Part shown: piece by piece, positions 13,301 to 24,948 of the stretch
How positions within the stretch are numbered: position 1 is the first letter of the stretch
How the letters are laid out: each line of letters starts with the position of its first letter
The notes under the pieces: generated by a model
The model's input: only the letters and a program-made list of their open reading frames with translations
Database searches by the model: none
Told to the model about the DNA's origin: nothing
Program-made: the position numbers and the translations under genes
Origin: Epinephelus fuscoguttatus
Taxonomy: Eukaryota; Chordata; Actinopteri; Perciformes; Serranidae
Direction of reading: 5' to 3'
Assembly (NCBI RefSeq): GCF_011397635.1
Contig: NC_064754.1
Span: 34,588,043 to 34,652,042 of the forward strand
DNA length: 64,000 nucleotides

Positions 13301-16300
13301 CTCTGACGTCCTTCTAATCATTCAATTTATCATCTCCTGCATGAAAAGCTGTGACTGTAACAATGAGACAGAATGGAAATGACAACTTCCTGTGAAAGCA
13401 GAGGAGGGGGTTGGCGGACACGCTGATGATAATGTCAGGTTATGCAAAAACATGTTAGGCTGTCAACACTCCGACACCTCGGACTGACTCATTACAGAGC
13501 CTGGTTTCACCCAAGTAGGAGTACTAGAGAGCAGACTGCATCTCACCTCAATGAGAGGAGATCACACAGAAGAGTGGGTGTTGGAATCTTAGTAGTCATG
13601 GGCTCATACGCATGTTTCTATATGTGAACATTTCCCAGACACATGCTCTCACATACGACACTATGAACCATCCAAATGTATTAGTATGATGAGTAATGAT
13701 TCAGTAAGACCTCTGTATGTCTCACTCTCTCTGACACTCTGAAGGGAAGTGCCTCTGAATCACTGAGATCAAACGCCTTGCATGGCAAAGTGTTTATGTT
13801 TGTGTTTATCTTTTGTCTTCCGTTCTACTCAGCAAGAAGTAAAGCCGTCAAGAGAGCTTCCAATTAAGTCACTCACTGGATGTTTCATTTTTTGCTGTTG
13901 TAAAATATTTGACACTTTGCCACAGATGGCTAATTAGTGTTACAACAACTTTGGAAAATTTACACCAGAAATGACACTTTGTTAAAATGCAACAACAGTC
14001 GTCTGTGATCAAATATTAAAGTATGTGGAGTATTTTAAGTCAGTGTCTCTACATTGTAAATAAGGGACAATGTTTTTGGTCCATGCTCATAACTAGACCA
14101 GCCTGTGGTGCACTTTTAAATTATAATGTTTTAATTTTTTATTTTATTTTATCATTGACCCTGTTTACACTGGCCTTTAAAATACGTTTCAGTTGAGACA
14201 AATCACTGTTCACACCTGTGTTCAGATTATATTACTACCAACGTCATTTCAGCTAGAAGGTCAAAGTTCCCCACGCACAGTTATTAAGTCCACACTCTCG
14301 CCAGTCATGTTAGCAGTTGTGTCATTATAGCTGGAGATATCACTGTCTGCAAAATTCAACAGGTCTCCTTCCGTAGGACAAAATGATGCAGCGCTTCATT
14401 GAAGTTATCCTAAAATTGGCAAGTCATAGAGTGTCACAAATGCAACCGCCATGTCCTGCACTGATGACTGCACTGCACTTATGCCCTTGTCAGGGACGCA
14501 TCAGGATGCATTAGCATAGAAACTACAAAGGATATGTGGTCACATGCGTCCCAGACCCGCTCTGCAATTGGTTCAGGCTGTTCTCATATTGTATCGCATC
14601 GCATCGCATTGTATATCTATGAAAATTAAAAAGCATCAGTATTCGTTTATAACCCCATATAATCATTAGCCAGTAATATACAGGCTATAACTCACATATT
14701 CAGGAAGGCTGTGATCACATGACTAATGTGCTGACAGTAGTAAACAAGGAAGTAGCATAAAGAGCTAAAGTCTACGTAACGAGGCAGGTTGGGATGGTGG
14801 ATGGGTCAAACAAAGGCAAGACTTTTCCCCAGGAGACAGGTGTTTGTGTCCCATGTGAAACAAAGTGAACTTTGTGTCATCTTAAGGTACGTCATTACTT
14901 CGTCACATTACTTTTAGTACATAACTTTACATTACGTACATAACGTGACGACACCCACCCACGATACTTTTTCTAAACCTAACCTAACCAGTAGGGGCGC
15001 TAATTCATGGGGCACTAATTCTTAAGGTATCATACAAACTGTTGTATGAGGATATGTTAGGTGGTTTGAGTGATTGGATTACGATGCACCTTGGTGCTTG
15101 TTTACACTTGTATTTAGCACTGTCCACTTGTAATCAGATCATCGAAAAAGCATTTTAAAACCACTAGTAAAGAGGGTCATTGTGTATTTTCTGTGTCCCT
15201 TTACTTAAAGTCCCTCGTTAAAGACAATTTTTTATTTCAATGATTAAGCAAATCAAAAATGAAAACTGAAAATGACACCCAGCAACACTGAAGAATGATG
15301 ATAATTTTTTGGCGCTAAAACGAACATGAGAGAATGTCTATCTAAGTGAAACATAAGTTCAACATCATCTGCACTGTTACCTGAGCACTCACCATCATAG
15401 TCAGATTTTGGCAAGCCCAAACGTTTCCACATTAGATGAGGAATTCTGAGAGTTGATGCATGCTGAAGCTCAAAATGGCGGGTTGATATGAAATCCAACC
15501 TTCAGTGATGCTGGGGCTGACGTGGGGAACTAGACGTGCTCGTATTTGTGTGTCATACACCTCTTCTCTAATCCTCTCTGTCCTCCTGCCTTTCACTTTC
15601 TGTTCCCTCCTTCGCTCAAAAATAGTCTCACCTGTCATTCTCCTGTTTTCAGCTCAAACACACTTCCATCAGTCTGCTTTTACCAAACTGCTCTCTACCC
15701 ACAGGCCTGTTGTCACTGAGCAAAAGCGTCACTTATTAGGAAGCACTTTACTGATAGTAAACAGCTAAATAGCACATTAAATTCCAATTATCACTGTGAT
15801 AATTAACATTTTAAATCTAATTCAGCAACAAGCTGAAAAGAACTAGAAACACCCCCCTCCTCTCGCTCTATGCTGCCTGCTAGGCTCTCAAATAATAAAA
15901 AGCAAAATTATTCCCGCCTCATTTTCTTCAGGCCACATGATTTAGACACATTACGACCACAATAACACTACCCTGACTGTGGGTAAACAAATAATGTCAT
16001 GCTTGCAAAATAGCAAACAAATCAAGAACAGGAACGGTGTCGGTGCACGAAAACAACACCAACACTGTTCCTCATCATATTCGTCATAGGACAGCAGAAA
16101 GAACAGGAGGCAAATTTGTTATTCACACAGGCCATCAAACATCCTCATGTTAGCTGGACACATCAAACAGAGCTGGTGTTTCACAGCAAGCATCGAACAA
16201 AAGAGAAAAATGGAATGACCCTAAATGTGATGGGTCAGGTGGCGGACATTACAACAGTCAAGTGTACAGCAGCAAAGGACAGTGTATGAAGAGCTGTGAG

Positions 16301-17139
16301 AAAGGCAGAATGCACTACAGCGGATGTTTACTGTACACACACACAAACTCACACACACAGACACACGTGGGTCTCATTTTATCTGAATGAGTCAGATGTC
16401 AGATAATTTTGTTTTTACCTTGGCACTGGAATCCTTGTTTTCCAAACCCCCTGCAGAAACAAAGAAGGCTGAATTAAATCACTGTTCACTTTCTCATCCT
16501 CCTCCTCACTCACACATATACACAGTATATTCATTCATTCATACCAGGAAGGTGAACAAGACAAAATTTCCCTATTTCATTGGAAGCATTAGTGTCATCT
16601 TCCCCAACCAAATAATCACAATGGATATTTCAGAACACAAAATACTCCCAACCATATGTTATGACCAAAAGTATGTGGACACTCCTGTGGTTTTCGTGAT
16701 GTGGTCAGAGCCCCTTAGTTCTAATTCACTGACATGTTATATCTAAAAAAATGCAGTGATATTTCTGACAACAGAGTGCTTCCATTTTTATAGCAATAGT
16801 TCAAGGAAGGCCCTTTCATGTTTCAATATGACAACTTTGCCCCTGTGAAAAAGCAGGGGCTCTAAAGAGAAATTTTTCTGAGCTTGGAGGAACTTGACTA
16901 GCCTGTGCAGAGCCCTGACTTCAACCCCATCCAGCACCTTTGGAATGGATACAAACACTGACTGTAAGCCGTACCTTATCTGCCAACATCACTGTCGGCC
17001 TCACTAATGTTCTTGTGGCCAAGTGGGAACAGTTCCCTACAGCCTGGCTCCAAAATCTTATAGAGCCTTTCCTGAGGAGAGTGGGCTTTATTAGCAGAAG
17101 ATTAACTCCCATTGTTGCGGAATATTGTGTTTGACAGTA

Positions 17140-17790
17140 AGTACATTTACATGCATGCAGTAGTCGAGCTAAGCCCATAGCTTCGCTGATCAGTCAAGTC
17201 GGACTTGCACTGCTATATACTGCACTAGGGCTGCAACTGTCAACTGTTTCTTCGATTAGTTGACTAATCATTTTATCGAAAAATGTGTTAAAATGTTGAA
17301 AAATGTTGGTCTGTCTCTCCCATACCCAAAAACTTTGTCATCTAATGTCTTGTTTCATACTCACGCCAAAGGGTTTTAGTTCACCGTCATGGGAGAGTGT
17401 GTAAAGCTGCCAATATCTGAACATAAAAAGCTGCAATAAGAGTATTTTGGGGTACTTCTACAGTACTTTTCTAAGAAAAATGACTCAAACCGATTAGTCG
17501 ACTACTAAAATGACAAATCATTGCAGCCCTATGCTGCACTGCTGCTACGTCATCTCTTTCTTCCTCCGGGTGAAAGCTTACGATAGAAAAAGTAGTGTAT
17601 GTGCAGAACGCCGAGTCCGACTCCAGTCGGACTAAGTGGATACATGCAGCAATAGTTCAATTTTCAATCGAATTATCTAGATACTTTAGTCGAGCTACGG
17701 ATAGTCCAATTTCAGTCCAACTAAGCTGTTTACATGCATTTAAAAGTCCGGTTTCAGTCGGACTAAGCCAATAATTCAATGATCTCAAGC
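17140..17790. mobile_element. TTTACATGCA-type non-autonomous element (nested)
   Basis: Short segments TTTACATGCA, GTCGAGCTA and CAGTCGGACTAAG recur in both orientations (near 17150, 17630, 17690, 17735 and 17760), which suggests a foldback element inside the older Tc1 copy. It is itself split by the hAT MITE at 17226-17531. Boundaries are approximate and no coding sequence is visible. Confidence 0.4.
17226..17531. mobile_element. hAT-type MITE with 8-bp target duplication
   Basis: The ends are TAGGGCTGCAA and its exact reverse complement TTGCAGCCCTA. The flanking 8-mers TACTGCAC (17218-17225) and TGCTGCAC (17532-17539) differ at one base, as expected for an aged hAT target-site duplication. 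The interior has ATTAGTTGACTAATCA and GATTAGTCGACTA motifs, typical of a widespread fish MITE family. Length is 306 bp and it has no coding capacity. Confidence 0.8.
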
Positions 17791-19776
17791 TGTATGTACA
17801 TGTACTGAATCACATATGGTTGCAATGTTTGAGTGTCCACCAAAGTTATTATATAAAACTTAAACTAAATAACAAAAAGTAAAATAAGTGGTGATGGATA
17901 ATGTCTGAAACTTAGACCAAATAAAAAAATGTCTTTCAAGAAAAACTAAAACTAAACTGAAATGATTAAAGAATGAATCAATAAAATAAAAATGAATGTA
18001 ACTACCAAAATGATGAGACAGCACTAATTTCTGTCAACTCTCATGACATCATGTCACAGAAAATAAACAAACTTGACATTCCAGGAGATAGCACTAGCCG
18101 TGACTGCTACACAATTAATCCCTATTGTTTTTCACATGCAGTCTAGTTTCGTAGGATTAAATAACGTGAGCAGGACTTAAATAATGTACAGATGAGGTGA
18201 CAAGTTGTCCTCTGAGTGTGTAAGTGAAAGAGTATTCAAGTTGATTCCCCTATCAAAAGATTTAAACGGCAGTTCTCGGACCATGTATTTTGTATATAAA
18301 TGTATATGTAGTCAAAGCTAACATAAAATTAACTAAATGAAAAGTCAAAGCTATTAGAACCATGGTGTCCACATACTTTGGGCCATATAGTGTATGTTCT
18401 GCTGTTGTCAAATGAGTGATTTGATTTTAATCAGCTTGTCAGGACAGGAAAAAAAAGTCTTCCAAAAATAGCAACTTGACAGCTGAAACTGAAACTGTGA
18501 GATAAAGAAAACACCAACAACCAAAAACTTGATGTCAAATCCCAATCTGATTTCACACTCAAATTGGCATAAAGACACTCCCTTCTGAAATCTATAAAGC
18601 AAAGCAACCTTAAAGTGTCACGCTGAGCTCGTGTTTTGCTAAGGAGTGATGTTGAAAAGGGCAAAGGTCATGCTGTAACGCTGTCAAGGTAATACACCAC
18701 CCACAATAAAGGGCCTTAGATCACACTCCCACCTGTGGCAGCAGAGGACGGTAAACATGGGTGCAACTCTGCCAAGCTGTCTCCAAGTTTACTCCTCTCA
18801 CACTTAAAATAATACTGAGCTCACATCTCCCTATAAAAAGCCCAGCAAACATAGGTTTTGTCATACTTTCCAAATACATTGTGTCAGAAATGGAAAAACC
18901 TGCAGCATAAAGGCAACACTGTGTACTTTAAGTGTTTCATCTGGAAACCATGTGCAGGTGTGGAGCCATTCCCTGCAGTGTAGGTGAAGTGCTTTTCCAT
19001 ATGTGCTCTGCAGAATTTTTTCTTCACATCTATAGTGTTCAGTAGTTATGCAAGGGTTCGGTTTCTTTTTACCAATAAATACTTGAGTTGTTCTCCACAG
19101 TAAAAAGCCAGTAGATGGAAAGCTTTAACAGCCTGACTGTGTGCCAGGAAGGGGGAACCTATTACTCATCCAAAGACTTTAACTGGGTCCAATCTCAGCA
19201 GCTGCACAGCAGTGATGTGTTAATCAGGGAAGACAACAATAAAAGTGGACTTTAACAGTTGCCTGTCATCACTGATCCAACATCACTCATGCAGAAATGT
19301 GTTAATTTATGTCTATGCAACACTGAAGTTGTTCTCACACGGGAGTTGTGGGATCTACTGGGGCCACAACATTGAAAATGGCTGCTTTAATTTCCCTGTT
19401 CCTCACTGGGAATGTTCCCAGTTAGAGAGTGTGTTTAAAACCACAACCCTGAACTTAAGTCACTGTGCTGCAAACAGTCGTTACTTAAGTGCTGCACTAA
19501 TAACATAAACAGCAGCAGAACTCCTCCCATATGGGATTGCTGGGACAAACTGGGACCATTGAGTTAAATCTACTAACTTCAGGAGAACACTGACGACTTT
19601 TGGACACGCATGCTATGTCACAACCAGTCAGGAAGTCTTGTAGGAGCGTGGGTTGCAGGTTAAAGACAGGAAAGTTATCACAAAGTTCAATTACATCATC
19701 GAGCAGAGTCGGCTGAAGTTAGCAGTGTGCAACAGGCAGCAGTCAGGGGGGTGGAGGTGGGAGACGGAAGCCTTAC

Positions 19777-19943
19777 CAGATGAAGTCGGTGCAGTGGCTG
19801 CAGAAAGTCGGCTGCTTGAAGAACCTGGCTATGAATTTATGGTTCTTGACCTCGTGGACGTTTTTTTGCCTCAAAGCACCTTTGCGAGCAAACCTGTTCG
19901 CCACGTCCCCGCCGGACGACTCGTTTGAACTTACATCAGCCAT
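19777..19943 (-). CDS. prkca: Protein kinase C alpha, first coding exon
   Basis: The minus-strand exon starts at ATG (19943-19941) and ends in TG|GTAAGG, splitting a Trp codon exactly where vertebrate PRKCA exon 1 ends. The 55 full codons read [20 protein letters not shown] and continue through [21 protein letters not shown] to [15 protein letters not shown]. Visible parts are the pseudosubstrate segment ([11 protein letters not shown], residues about 18-28), which keeps the kinase inactive, and the start of the C1A zinc-binding, diacylglycerol-binding domain ([17 protein letters not shown], His plus two Cys of the zinc ligands). PKC alpha is a calcium- and diacylglycerol-activated Ser/Thr kinase that moves from cytosol to plasma membrane. 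The remaining exons (C1B, C2, kinase) lie beyond the left edge. Identity is firm from near-perfect family sequence; alpha over beta rests on the N-terminus and on synteny with apoh. Confidence 0.95.
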
Positions 19944-20190
19944 GTCCCCCCTAGAAACAAATCAATGCTACAGCTCAGTGTCGCTGTGTTGAAGTGTTTT
20001 CAATCCGTGTAGAGGCGCAGCCCTCACAGTAGAGCCAGCAGAGAGCGGAGCGGCGGTCTTCACCGGAGACACTGTACTTACTGTCTAAGGGCTTTCCCTG
20101 CCTGTCGATACCACTGGGCTGCTCCACTGACAGCTCTGCTCTGTCCGCTGCCAAGTTAGCCTCAGCGGGGAAACCACACATCCGGTCCCC
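19944..20190 (-). promoter_or_regulatory. prkca: Probable 5' UTR and promoter of prkca
   Basis: Directly upstream of the prkca start the DNA becomes GC-richer than its surroundings, with several CpGs (for example GAGCGGAGCGGCGGTC near 20044-20060). It has no obvious TATA box, in line with a broadly expressed kinase promoter. It ends where an AT-rich repeat block starts at about 20200. The transcription start cannot be placed from sequence alone. Confidence 0.45.
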
Positions 20191-20199
20191 TCCTTCAAA

Positions 20200-20870
20200 A
20201 TAAAAGCTCCATTTACTATTCTTATTATCATTATAATGTTCTTTTTATTGAGATAACCAATCAAATATCAATCAAACCTTTTACCGTCTCACATACATTT
20301 TCTTTTTTAAACATTTAAACATTTTCAACCAGTCATTTTAAATCAAATAAAAGAGAGGAGGGAAATGAAGGATTCAAAAATAAATCTAATACTAAAATAA
20401 ATTAATGAATAAACACATTTATTGTTATTATTATTATCATTATTATACATTTTCTTTTTAGTGAGATAACCAATCAAATATCCATTTAAACATTTTATTG
20501 TCTCACATACATTTTTTCTTTTTTCAAAACATGAAAGATAACATAAAGTTTAATACCAGTAAATATGAAAAAAAAAACAAAAAACTTTAGGACTGATTTG
20601 TAGATACTTTACATCGATCCCATACATCTACATATAATATCTGTCCACACATTTTCAATCGTAAATGAAAATAAAAGAGAATAAAAATAAATATGTAAAA
20701 AAATAATAAAGAGGAGGAAAATGGGGAAGGATTCAAAAATAAAAGTAAAAGTAAAATGAATAAATAAATTAATAATAAGCACCTTGTTATTATTGTTATT
20801 GTTAATAATAATAATATATGCAGAAGAAGATCAAATTAATGGAGAAATTGTTTTTATTTTCTGTCTTTTT
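20200..20870. repeat. AT-rich tandemly duplicated block
   Basis: Segments recur in order: GAGATAACCAATCAAATATC at about 20249 and 20462, GTCTCACATACATTTT at about 20287 and 20500, and GAAGGATTCAAAAATAAA at about 20366 and 20726. This indicates partial tandem duplication with a unit near 213 bp plus a larger spacer. The rest is A/T-rich with ATTATT and AATAAA runs. No gene is visible. Confidence 0.7.
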
Positions 20871-23800
20871 TTTTTATTCATGCACTTATATCTTTGGTAC
20901 ATTTCTACATCTGTTTAAATATAAATTAAAAGAAGGATTCCAGTGGAACAAGTAATAAATCATTTGAAACCTGGAGCAATGAACTAAGGGATCCTTCAAC
21001 TTGTGCACTCTTTCATATAAAGTCTGATCTCATTGGCAATATGTACTTAATCCTGTTACCCCAAATTCTATGACCTTTGTCCAGTTGCAATCTGGAAGAA
21101 AAAGTCAGCTTCTCCATCACACATATATCATGTATTACACCCACCCAGTCCTCTATCTCTCTCTTTTTTTTTCATTTTAAGTTAGTTGTGGAAGAGGCTG
21201 TTCTCTACACACACCCTGCTACTGAATCCACACAATTCTTGCACATGGAAGAACATTGTCCTGTTTCTGCCAGAAAGCTCATTCTGAAAAGTGCTAGCTA
21301 CCCAATAAATAAATGATATAAATTTGTGAGCAAGACAGTAGTTTGGAGTTTAGAAGTAGCCCTCTGAGGTCATGAGTTCCAGTCCATACCCTGGTAGAAA
21401 TATTTTAGTGAATATACTTTCAGTCCTAGAGCTTAACTCAGCTGCTGAACTGAACCTGATACTCCAGATTTGGTCAACAGAAAACTTATTTTATGGGGCC
21501 CCGTGGACAGTGGCACCCCCAGATATCTTTTATAGGGTTGATCAGATGGGGCAGATAGGGGGATTTCAGGATTTCAAGTATTATGTCAATATGACAGTGT
21601 AGGAATCACATACTGATAGACCCTTTTTTCATATTTAATGTGTTCTGTATCCGTTTCATTGTTCTTGTAATAGGCTGGTTGTCCTTTTCCCTAAGAAAGG
21701 CTTTAATTTGAAGGAGTGCACTAATTGTAAGGAACAAAACATTTACTGGGAACAAGCCTTCTCAAGTTTAGGGGAGACTTGCTCATTTTCATTCAAATAC
21801 CTTGAGGTGAGAGTTTGAGGGACTGACAGATGTTTAGCCTAACTTTGGAGCATTATTTAGCCCCCTTCCCAACAAGCTATGCCAACATAGCTGGTATCAA
21901 CAGATGTTCTTAGGTCATCTAGCTAGCCACAGCCTATTAAAGACAAAACTGGGGGCCAATAAGGGGCAAGCAATTATATCAGGGTGGCCATGAGCTCCTT
22001 GGGGATGCCACTGCCTGTGTAAAGGGATGACTAAAAGACTTATTTTGCGGGCCGTTTTTCGTGAATATTAATCAATACAATTGTCTGGCTTTTTTGTGCA
22101 GGAATTAGTCTGAACTAGCAACTGTGCTGCAGCGCATGAAGCTTTCGTGGTAGCTTTGTCTAGTTTGCTTTAAAAGTGAGTAACTAACTAGGTCTGCAGA
22201 TATATTATTACATTGTTGTCATTATGAGTAACACACACAAAAAGCAACTTTCAACTGAGTGTAGACCAGAGCTACACTCACATAAATCATGTAGTCTACA
22301 TATAGTCAAAAAATATGCAATGTTATGCAACAGCTCTGCAATAAATCAAACCTTCATGAAGGTTATAGTGGTCAGTTTTTGCTTAAATTAAAGGCTGTGT
22401 TTAAGTGTCCACCCCATTTGTATCAATAAAGGTGGACAAAATATTCACCTCTCACACACAATTAAACAGCATCACAAACCACGCATCATAAATTTGAAAC
22501 AACACTACTAAATCAGTTTCAGCAAAAAATGAATTATATAGCCTTAGTAAATGTAAGATTTATTGCAGAGCTGTTGGGCTGCATCAGCTTTAGCTGCCTA
22601 ATAAACTGTCAACTGAGAGTATAAAATTCTTAAACTGCCATAAAAACAGGCCTTGTGTCCTCAGTGTAACCTACGTGTGCAGCCTTTAATCTCAGTCACA
22701 GTCACAAAGGGCTTCATGATGCCCCTGTTGTCAAACAATACATGAAAGCATCAGCCATCAATCTTTTGAACCATCAAAAAGAAGCCATGAGACCTTTGTG
22801 CATATTAATTCAGCTCCACAGAGGATTTGAACAGGTAACCTTCAGGTCACAAACAGGAATCTCTGAATTGCCAGGCTGTTACTGCTGAAGTCTGTAGTGG
22901 ATGTTGAATATAGGGGTGATCACATTGTATTGCATATTATCATAATTCCAAACCTGTGGAGCTACCTCTCAAACAGTCAATCCTATAGCCTGACAGAGCA
23001 TGCCTCTTCCTTTATAACGCGCTACAATTATTTAAAAGACTCTTTTATTTCTAAGACAAACTTCCTGCTCGTGGGTAAAGTATGTTTGTGTAACTTGACG
23101 CTGCTCCGCGCCGCTTCCTCCTTTTCAATCCGGCTGATGTCACGCAACAGGACTGACCCGCCGTGGGAGGGAGGAGGCCCGTGGTCCCGCTTCAGGAATT
23201 TTGGATAGGGAGCGCCACCATGTGGAATCACAGCGCATTACACATGTTTAGCTGCTCTGGAGAGATTGTCAGTAATATGCTGAGCTCAGTGCTTCACACG
23301 TGTAGATCCACTGATGTGTTTGAGTCCCTTCAACTGGTTTTGTGCTTCTGCGTTTCACAATACAGCATCTGAGTATTATAAAGCTAACATTTGTGTGATC
23401 ACCATTGGGAACTGCTCTGACGGATCTGTCCAAGAAATGCTCCTGAGCCTCTGGTTGTGCCTCCAATCATATGTGACCCTGCATCAGGCCTGGAGTCAAG
23501 AATGTCTCTTTTTTAAAGTCCACAGAAACTGCTGTGTTTTAATCCTTCAAAACTGTCATTTATTAGACACCAACAGATTGAGTTAATGCCTGACCATGGG
23601 CGGATTATGAGACAATGGGTCCCTGGACGCAAATATGCAAAAAGGCCCCAGGTTTTGTGTCTCTGAGTGTTAATTTCATGTCTCTTTGTAGTCGTTTTGT
23701 GTTGCTTTGAGGTTATTTTGTGTCTCTTCCTGGTCTGTTCATGTTAATGTGATTGACATTTTGCAGGCAAGGGCCAAGGGGGCTCCTGGGCCTGTGCCTG

Positions 23801-24764
23801 ATAAGCCCATTCAGTAATCCATCTATGTGCCTGACCAGCAACGCAGTATTATTTTTGCCATTTAAAGCTCACACCATCTGTTTCTGATAATGTTTCTGTG
23901 TCAATGTGTCAGTTGTTCTTTTGCTGTAGTTATGAATATGTCTTCAGCTGGATTCTATACTGAGACACACTTCTGCTGGTGTTTGCTTCGACTGGATTTA
24001 CATTTCTTCCCTTTTGAAACATGTTTTCACAGCGGAGGGTTCACCACCTCTTTTGACTTTGCTTGTTCACTATCTCTCAAACTTTTCTAAGTTTACCAAT
24101 TCCCTGAGGTTCACTGACCAGCAGAGCAGCCTGACCATCTCAATCTATCTTGTGCGAAAGACAAATATTTGCAAATTAAATCGAGTTAGATAAACCAGAT
24201 GTGCTCTTCCCTGAAAGCATATGATTTTTGGCCCAAGCCTGTTTAAATAAAACATCCATCACTTAAGAGAAAGAACAATAGTAAAAGAGCTTTTGGCTGT
24301 CAGCGACATGATGTATATTACATTAAAATATTGGAGCCTATCTGCCGTGTTGAAGCCAACCCTTCAGGACACACAGTATCTCTCTTAATCAACAAATCCT
24401 CTGACCTAGTTAGGTATTGCATAATTTCAGTGATTATGGTGCTGCAGGTCAAAGAGTTTCTGCTTTGTGGTAATTGTGGTAACTGAACCGCTTAAATTTT
24501 TCTTACCTAACCAAAAAGTATTATGATATCATAATAATACAACACTTTGTTATTTGGCATTATTGCTGCAATGTTGCTTCTTGGCTTCATTAGAGCAGCC
24601 GTTGAGCTATTTCTAAAAAGGGCATGGTTTGAGTACTGTTCTTTGAAAATCTGTGTATGACTCCATGTGTGTGTTTGCACCATGTCTTGGGAGTCTCTCC
24701 CTCTCATTATTTATGAGTTCATATCACGCTGTGTGTCCGCTGCCGGCTCTTGTACCAAATCAAG
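20871..24764. other. Spacer between prkca and apoh copy 1
   Basis: About 3.9 kb with no convincing coding exon. It includes the repeat at 23596-23823 and a locally GC- and CpG-richer stretch at about 23090-23220 (CGCTGCTCCGCGCCGCTTCC) that could be regulatory or repeat-derived. The other open frames are short, unrelated to each other and without splice context. Confidence 0.5.
23596..23823. mobile_element. Short non-autonomous repeat with imperfect inverted ends
   Basis: It begins ATGGGCGGATTATGAGACAA and ends ATTCAGTAATCCAT, with GGCCCC/GGGCCT-rich shoulders and a core repeating TTTTGTGTC, TCTTTGTAGTC and GTTTTGTGT. The layout fits a family often seen in percomorph genomes. The family call is from memory and the ends are approximate. 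Confidence 0.5.
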
Positions 24765-24777
24765 GTTATTGATTGAT
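24765..24777 (+). promoter_or_regulatory. Candidate HNF1-like site upstream of apoh copy 1
   Basis: GTTATTGATTGAT matches 10 of 13 positions of the HNF1 half-palindrome (GTTAATNATTAAC) and lies about 170 bp before the ATG. Liver genes including mammalian APOH use HNF1, so the position is sensible. In AT-rich DNA such a match can arise by chance. Confidence 0.25.
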
Positions 24778-24948
24778 TCTGGGTAAATATGCAGGCGTTA
24801 AGACCTTTGTGCTCAATCAATAAGAGCTTACACTGGCATCTGATTGGAGCAGGCGATCAGGGGCCCGTTTACCCGGCAGCCTTTATGTTGGCTCCATCCC
24901 TACCCAGATGCATGCAGAGGATACTGAGGAGGCTTCACCCCCTTGAAG

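Larger units (their letters stand above)
16651..18394 (+). mobile_element. Decayed Tc1-like transposon with nested insertions
   Basis: Inverted ends carry the familiar fish Tc1 terminus: GACCAAAAGTATGTGGACAC near 16662 and its reverse form GTGTCCACATACTTTGGGCC near 18366, closing with ATATAGTGTA. Inside, from about 16800 to 17130, the DNA matches the 3' end of a Tc1 transposase in broken frames. Fragments resembling QSPDFNPIQHLWNG and then ALVAKWEQFPTAWLQNLIEPF can be read, which correspond to the catalytic-glutamate block and the C-terminus. Frameshifts and missing 5' coding sequence make it inactive. Two younger insertions (17140-17790 and, within that, 17226-17531) interrupt the right half. 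Confidence 0.75.
1..19776 (-). other. prkca: Intron 1 of prkca (left part beyond window)
   Basis: Everything left of the prkca first coding exon is read as its intron 1, which is very long in vertebrates. I found no second prkca exon (the short exon beginning GFGKQGFQCQ) in it. Apart from the exon-like frame at 208-491, it holds repeats: a CA tract near 7414, a CAAGTC-rich repeat at 8958-9430, a SINE at 9977-10320, three short AAACCAGCAT units at about 12622-12650, and a decayed Tc1 element with nested insertions at 16651-18394. The stretches 500-7400, 10600-16600 and 18400-19770 show no convincing gene. Most open frames in them are short and of random composition. Whether all of it belongs to one intron is inferred. 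Confidence 0.6.
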
